A stretch of DNA of 9,306 nucleotides from an uncultured Drancourtella sp. Its GTDB lineage: Bacteria; Bacillota; Clostridia; Lachnospirales; Lachnospiraceae. This document shows positions 7,120-9,306 of the stretch, in pieces. The notes below the pieces were generated by a model. That model searched no databases, was not told the origin of the DNA, and saw only the letters and a program-made list of their open reading frames with translations. Made by a program: the position numbers and the translations under genes. Position 1 is the stretch's first letter. Each line of letters starts with the position of its first letter. Location: contig CALFLL010000018.1 in assembly GCA_937880845.1 (NCBI GenBank), forward strand, positions 1 to 9,306, given 5' to 3'.

Positions 7120-7347
7120 ATGAATATTCCAGTATGTTCACTATTAAACTAAGGTAAACAGCCTTTCTGCAATAAGTGCTGTCCTCTTTACATTCCAGTA
7201 TGTTCACTATTAAACAACTTGCGATCTTTACAAATGTGGATATGATCGTGTCTTTACATTCCAGTATGTTCACTATTAAACCCTTACAGAAGGAATAGAA
7301 GAATCCCAAATTCCAGTCTTTACATTCCAGTATGTTCACTATTAAAC
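7120..7347 (-). CRISPR. Short CRISPR array, four 30-bp repeats and three 36-nt spacers
   Basis: Repeats lie at 7318-7347, 7252-7281, 7186-7215 and 7120-7149. The first three are identical; on the minus strand they start GTTTAATAGTGAACATA and end GGAATGTAAAG. Spacers at 7282-7317, 7216-7251 and 7150-7185 are all exactly 36 nt and different. The repeat at 7120-7149 differs at four of its last six positions (minus-strand orientation), the usual sign of the leader-distal end. Together with the cas genes upstream on the same strand, this sets transcription right to left, with 7282-7317 as the newest spacer. Repeat and spacer lengths fit type I-B. Targets cannot be told without a search. Confidence 0.96.
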
Positions 7348-7524
7348 CCCGTATTGTATTTTTTCAGATATCTACTGATGCTTTTTCTCCATTTCTGTCG
7401 ACCCGATAATCTTTTAGATTTTAAGCATATCACATTTTTGCTAAAACTTAAAGATTCATCTCTATTACAGTTATTGATACCACTGTCAACCTCCCAGCAT
7501 TTTTACCATATAACCAATCGACAG
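7348..7524 (-). promoter_or_regulatory. CRISPR leader
   Basis: The 177 bp between the end of cas2 and the first repeat are AT-rich and hold no gene. This is the expected place for the leader, where new spacers are inserted next to 7347 and where array transcription starts. It contains a promoter (separate entry). No other element was recognised. Confidence 0.75.
7462..7489 (-). promoter_or_regulatory. Probable pre-crRNA promoter in the leader
   Basis: On the minus strand a consensus -35 TTGACA (7489-7484) is followed after 16 bases by TAATAG (7467-7462) as the -10. Transcription would begin about 100 bases before the first repeat and run through the array. Confidence 0.65.
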
Positions 7525-7803
7525 TTATAAAAGAAAACCTGTTTTATCTTCTTCTATCCCCCAAAATTCTTTATCCAACCATTTTTCATTTCTGCTCTTA
7601 AAAAGAATAACAGAATCCCATTCTTTATCGACATATGGTTTTAATTCCTGTTGTAATTTTACCAACTGAACCTTGGAAATTTCTCCTTCAAACACTGAAT
7701 TTTGAATGTGAGATAAATACTTTTTACATATCTTAAAAACATGGGACCATCGTTTTTGTCCATTATCATTTTGACTTATATCATATACTAATACTACATA
7801 CAT
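7525..7803 (-). CDS. cas2: CRISPR-associated endoribonuclease-like Cas2
   Basis: A 92-residue protein, normal for Cas2. It starts MYVVLVYDIS, the first beta strand of the ferredoxin-like fold with the conserved Asp at residue 8, and later has SVFEGEIS and a DSVILFKS strand. Cas2 dimers bridge two Cas1 dimers in the spacer-integration complex. The start ATG 7803 lies three bases after the cas1 stop, with GGTGG inside the end of cas1 as its ribosome site, so the two genes are translationally linked. The CRISPR leader follows directly. Confidence 0.95.
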   Translation of the reverse strand: MYVVLVYDISQNDNGQKRWSHVFKICKKYLSHIQNSVFEGEISKVQLVKLQQELKPYVDKEWDSVILFKSRNEKWLDKEFWGIEEDKTGFLL

Positions 7804-7806
7804 TCA

Positions 7807-8799
7807 TTACCACCATATTTTAAACCCTTCATATTCTTTTTCTCCAAGTATATGTTTTATTATTTTATAACACTCCAATCGAATTAAGTATTGATACGAC
7901 ACTTGTTTTTCAAGCTCTTTATGCATAATTGTTGTCTTTAAACGTTTTTCAAATTCACTTACAATTAATTTTGATGCTTCCTTTTTCAAATGAAGGAAAT
8001 TAAGTTCTTTTGTAAAGCTATTCTCTGTTATTTGATTTCTGTTTAGCAAAGAAAATATTAGTCTGTCTCCTATCAAAGGTTTAAATACTTCTGAAATATC
8101 TAAGCTTAAAGAATATCTTCTATATCCCGGTTCATGTAGATAACTGATTGTCGGATCTAACTGAGTGTGATAAATTTCACTTAAAACTTTTGCATAAATC
8201 AATGAATTCACAAAGGATATCAATGAATTAATCATATTATCTGGTGGATGCATAACTCTTTTTTCAAATCGGATTTCCTGGCTTACAATAACATTCCATG
8301 CGGAATAATATATTTTCCTGATATTTCCTTCAATTCCCATAAGTTCTTCAATTGATTTTGATTTTGAAATATTTTTTCTGTAAGAGTCAATCTGCATCAT
8401 ATAATCCCCAAGTTCTTTTCCTCTACTATTATAATATCTCAGATTTCTATATATATTATCTGCTGCTGTTTCTATAAATTTTTTTGCAATCATCAGGCGT
8501 TCATCAAAATTGAGATAATGTTCTACTTGTTTTATTAAAAGTTGACCCGCAAGTAAATGTTCTTTTGGATAAAAACTTCCTGTATAGAAATTGTAATAAT
8601 TAAAAAAATGAAGCGGAATACCATATTGAGATATATAGTTTATAAATGCAGTATTAAATGACATTTCGGACATAACATAAATATCTGAAATTCGTTCAAT
8701 CGGAATATCTCGTTTTTCTCCTTCATATGTAGTAAACTGAAGGGTATTATCTTTCCTTTTCAAATCTCCATTATTATAAACGTAAAAACTTTGCTTCAT
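7807..8799 (-). CDS. cas1: CRISPR-associated integrase Cas1 (type I-B-like)
   Basis: A 330-residue Cas1, full length for the I-B branch. The N-terminal beta domain begins KQSFYVYNNGDLKRKDNTL and includes SFNTAFINYISQYGIPLHFF (47-66). The helical catalytic domain has E157 in MGIEGNIRKIYY, H222 in SYLHEPGYRRYSLSLD, and D234/E237 in DISEVFKP, the positions of the metal-binding Glu, His and acidic residue of Cas1. It inserts new spacers with Cas2. Its start is preceded by a GGGGGG ribosome site six bases upstream, in the 12-base gap after the cas4 stop. All active-site residues are intact, so the gene looks functional although its operon appears interrupted upstream. Confidence 0.96.
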   Translation of the reverse strand: MKQSFYVYNNGDLKRKDNTLQFTTYEGEKRDIPIERISDIYVMSEMSFNTAFINYISQYGIPLHFFNYYNFYTGSFYPKEHLLAGQLLIKQVEHYLNFDERLMIAKKFIETAADNIYRNLRYYNSRGKELGDYMMQIDSYRKNISKSKSIEELMGIEGNIRKIYYSAWNVIVSQEIRFEKRVMHPPDNMINSLISFVNSLIYAKVLSEIYHTQLDPTISYLHEPGYRRYSLSLDISEVFKPLIGDRLIFSLLNRNQITENSFTKELNFLHLKKEASKLIVSEFEKRLKTTIMHKELEKQVSYQYLIRLECYKIIKHILGEKEYEGFKIWW

Positions 8800-8811
8800 T
8801 GTATTCCCCCC

Positions 8812-8952
8812 TTAAATAAAGCACAGATCATGATACGCACATTTTTTACACAATTTCATTTTCAAAAAGCGTGGAGGAATATCACTTTCTTTTATTTTCG
8901 AAATCTCATCTATAATTTCTTTCAAATTATATATATCCTTTTGACTATCTTT
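8812..8952 (-). pseudogene. cas4: C-terminal remnant of cas4
   Basis: Reading on the minus strand towards cas1, 46 codons remain open before a stop at 8812-8814. The segment contains EIIDEISKIKESDIPPRFLK and ends CKKCAYHDLCFI. The CxxC...C ending is the C-terminal cysteine cluster that binds the [4Fe-4S] centre of Cas4, and the helix with a PPR turn before it is also typical. Cas4 directly before cas1 and cas2 is the normal order in type I-B loci. A TAA at 8953-8955 closes the frame on the upstream side and no start codon precedes it apart from an internal Met, so about three quarters of the protein is missing. The integrase end just to the right suggests disruption by an inserted element rather than slow decay. 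Confidence 0.85.
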
Positions 8953-8970
8953 TTATATCTTCTTAAATGT
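8945..8970. mobile_element. Inferred end of an integrated element (junction with cas4)
   Basis: The cas4-like reading stops at about 8952 and integrase-linked sequence begins to the right. The junction therefore falls in this AT-rich stretch (TTTTTATATCTTCTT around 8950-8964). Tn916-type elements favour AT-rich targets and carry int close to one end, as here. The exact junction cannot be placed without an empty site or the other end. Confidence 0.55.
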
Positions 8971-9000
8971 CCGCAAAGCCTTATTTTATCGGCTCTACGG
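8971..9000 (-). terminator. Hairpin downstream of the integrase gene
   Basis: On the minus strand CCGTAGAGCC and GGCTTTGCGG flank a 10-base loop and pair over all ten positions if two G-U pairs are allowed. On the plus strand the same region has mismatches, so the fold suits a minus-strand transcript leaving int. No T-tract follows, so termination is uncertain. The rest of the non-coding stretch 8953-9091 holds the GTGGTaAA repeats and a small AAACCT/AGGTTT inverted repeat (9019-9039). Confidence 0.4.
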
Positions 9001-9011
9001 GCATTTTGCTT

Positions 9012-9086
9012 TTGTGGTAAACCTCACATATCTAGGTTTATCTTCTTATATTTTCGCTATCAAGCGTGGTTAAAATCGTGGTAAAT
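9012..9086. repeat. Three GTGGTaAA direct repeats, possible integrase arm-binding sites
   Basis: TTGTGGTAAAC (9012-9022), GCGTGGTTAAA (9064-9074) and TCGTGGTAAAT (9076-9086) are imperfect direct repeats between the int stop and the inferred element end. Tn916 integrase binds short direct repeats of related sequence (DR-2, recalled as containing AGTAGTAAAT) near the element ends. Role is inferred from sequence and position. Confidence 0.45.
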
Positions 9087-9091
9087 ACTTC

Positions 9092-9306
9092 TTATGCGAT
9101 TAGACGCTGAACCTCTGATTTTGCGGTATCTATGGACGCATGAGCGTACCAGTTCATTGTGATACTGATATTTGAATGTCCCATGATATACTGTAAATCT
9201 TTTGGGTTCATGTTCTTGCTTGCCAGTCTTGTGCAGAACGTATGGCGTAGCGTATGCGGTGTGATATGTGGCAAGGGATTGTCTTTGTGGTGCTTGTTGT
9301 ATTTCT
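9092..9306 (-). CDS. int: Tn916/Tn1549-like tyrosine integrase, C-terminal 70 residues (gene continues beyond window)
   Basis: An open frame enters from the right edge and ends at TAA 9092. It shows the tyrosine recombinase catalytic end: HITPHTLRHTFCTRL with the H-x-x-R pair, then YIMGHSNISITMNWYAHAS with the GH motif histidine and the nucleophilic tyrosine. This matches integrases of Tn916/Tn1549-type conjugative elements, which cut and rejoin element ends through a covalent tyrosine intermediate. A TTG at 9274 is in frame but lies in the middle of the catalytic domain and is not a start. Catalytic residues in view are intact, so the element may be mobile. The stop lies about 130 bp from the inferred element end, as expected for this group. 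Confidence 0.92.
   Translation of the reverse strand, partial: KYNKHHKDNPLPHITPHTLRHTFCTRLASKNMNPKDLQYIMGHSNISITMNWYAHASIDTAKSEVQRLIA

Noticed and set aside
7105..7140. TGAACAT and ATGTTCA form an inverted repeat at the leader-distal end of the array.
   Set aside because: The second arm is part of the degenerate CRISPR repeat, the loop is 22 bases, and there is no T-tract, so it is too weak to call a terminator.
6974..7339. A minus-strand open frame with repeated NILECK peptides that could pass for a small repeat protein.
   Set aside because: The repeats are the CRISPR repeats translated in one frame; the segment is explained by the array and the start of the reductase gene.
8791..9084. A plus-strand open frame of about 97 codons near the element end.
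   Set aside because: It lies opposite the cas4 remnant and non-coding element end, has no recognised domain, and its AT-rich Phe/Ile/Leu content is what antisense sequence would give.
9272..9274. TTG as an alternative start of a 60-residue protein at the right edge.
   Set aside because: The frame stays open to the window edge with integrase-like sequence upstream, and the TTG lies inside the catalytic domain.

Overview
The window looks like a chromosomal segment of a gut-type Firmicute, most likely a Lachnospiraceae or other Clostridia member. The reasons are clostridial ChW repeats in a secreted protein, strong AGGAGG-type ribosome binding sites, moderate-to-low GC, a type I-B-like Cas1/Cas2 pair and a Tn916/Tn1549-like integrase. 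Genus cannot be fixed from the sequence alone.

Layout. Bases 1-3805 (minus strand) carry the first 1268 codons of a very large exported protein. It has a signal peptide, an acidic/Gln/Thr-rich linker, six ChW repeats, a probable Ig-like segment, a ~430-residue domain that I match from memory to family GT80 sialyltransferases, and six more ChW repeats before the window ends. Divergent from it, bases 3994-6456 hold a two-gene plus-strand operon: a MalY/PatB-type PLP C-S lyase followed by a CyuA/UPF0597-type L-cysteine desulfidase. Both probably act in cysteine/cystathionine breakdown. A perfect 42-bp palindrome fills most of the gap to a convergent minus-strand gene for a RibD_C/DHFR-like reductase (6508-7038).

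Bases 7120-8952 are the adaptation end of a CRISPR-Cas locus on the minus strand: the last 46 codons of cas4, then cas1, cas2, a leader with a good promoter, and a short array of four 30-bp repeats and three 36-nt spacers whose leader-distal repeat is degenerate. The cas4 reading frame ends at about 8952. Just beyond it are a hairpin, three GTGGTaAA repeats and the C-terminus of a tyrosine integrase (9092 to the right edge). The simplest reading is that a Tn916/Tn1549-like integrative element is inserted inside cas4. It would separate cas1-cas2-array from any interference genes, which would lie beyond the element or be lost.

The two most unusual items are the GT80-like enzyme domain inside an exported ChW protein of a Gram-positive, with every recalled catalytic residue present at near-identical spacing, and the cas4-interrupting element.
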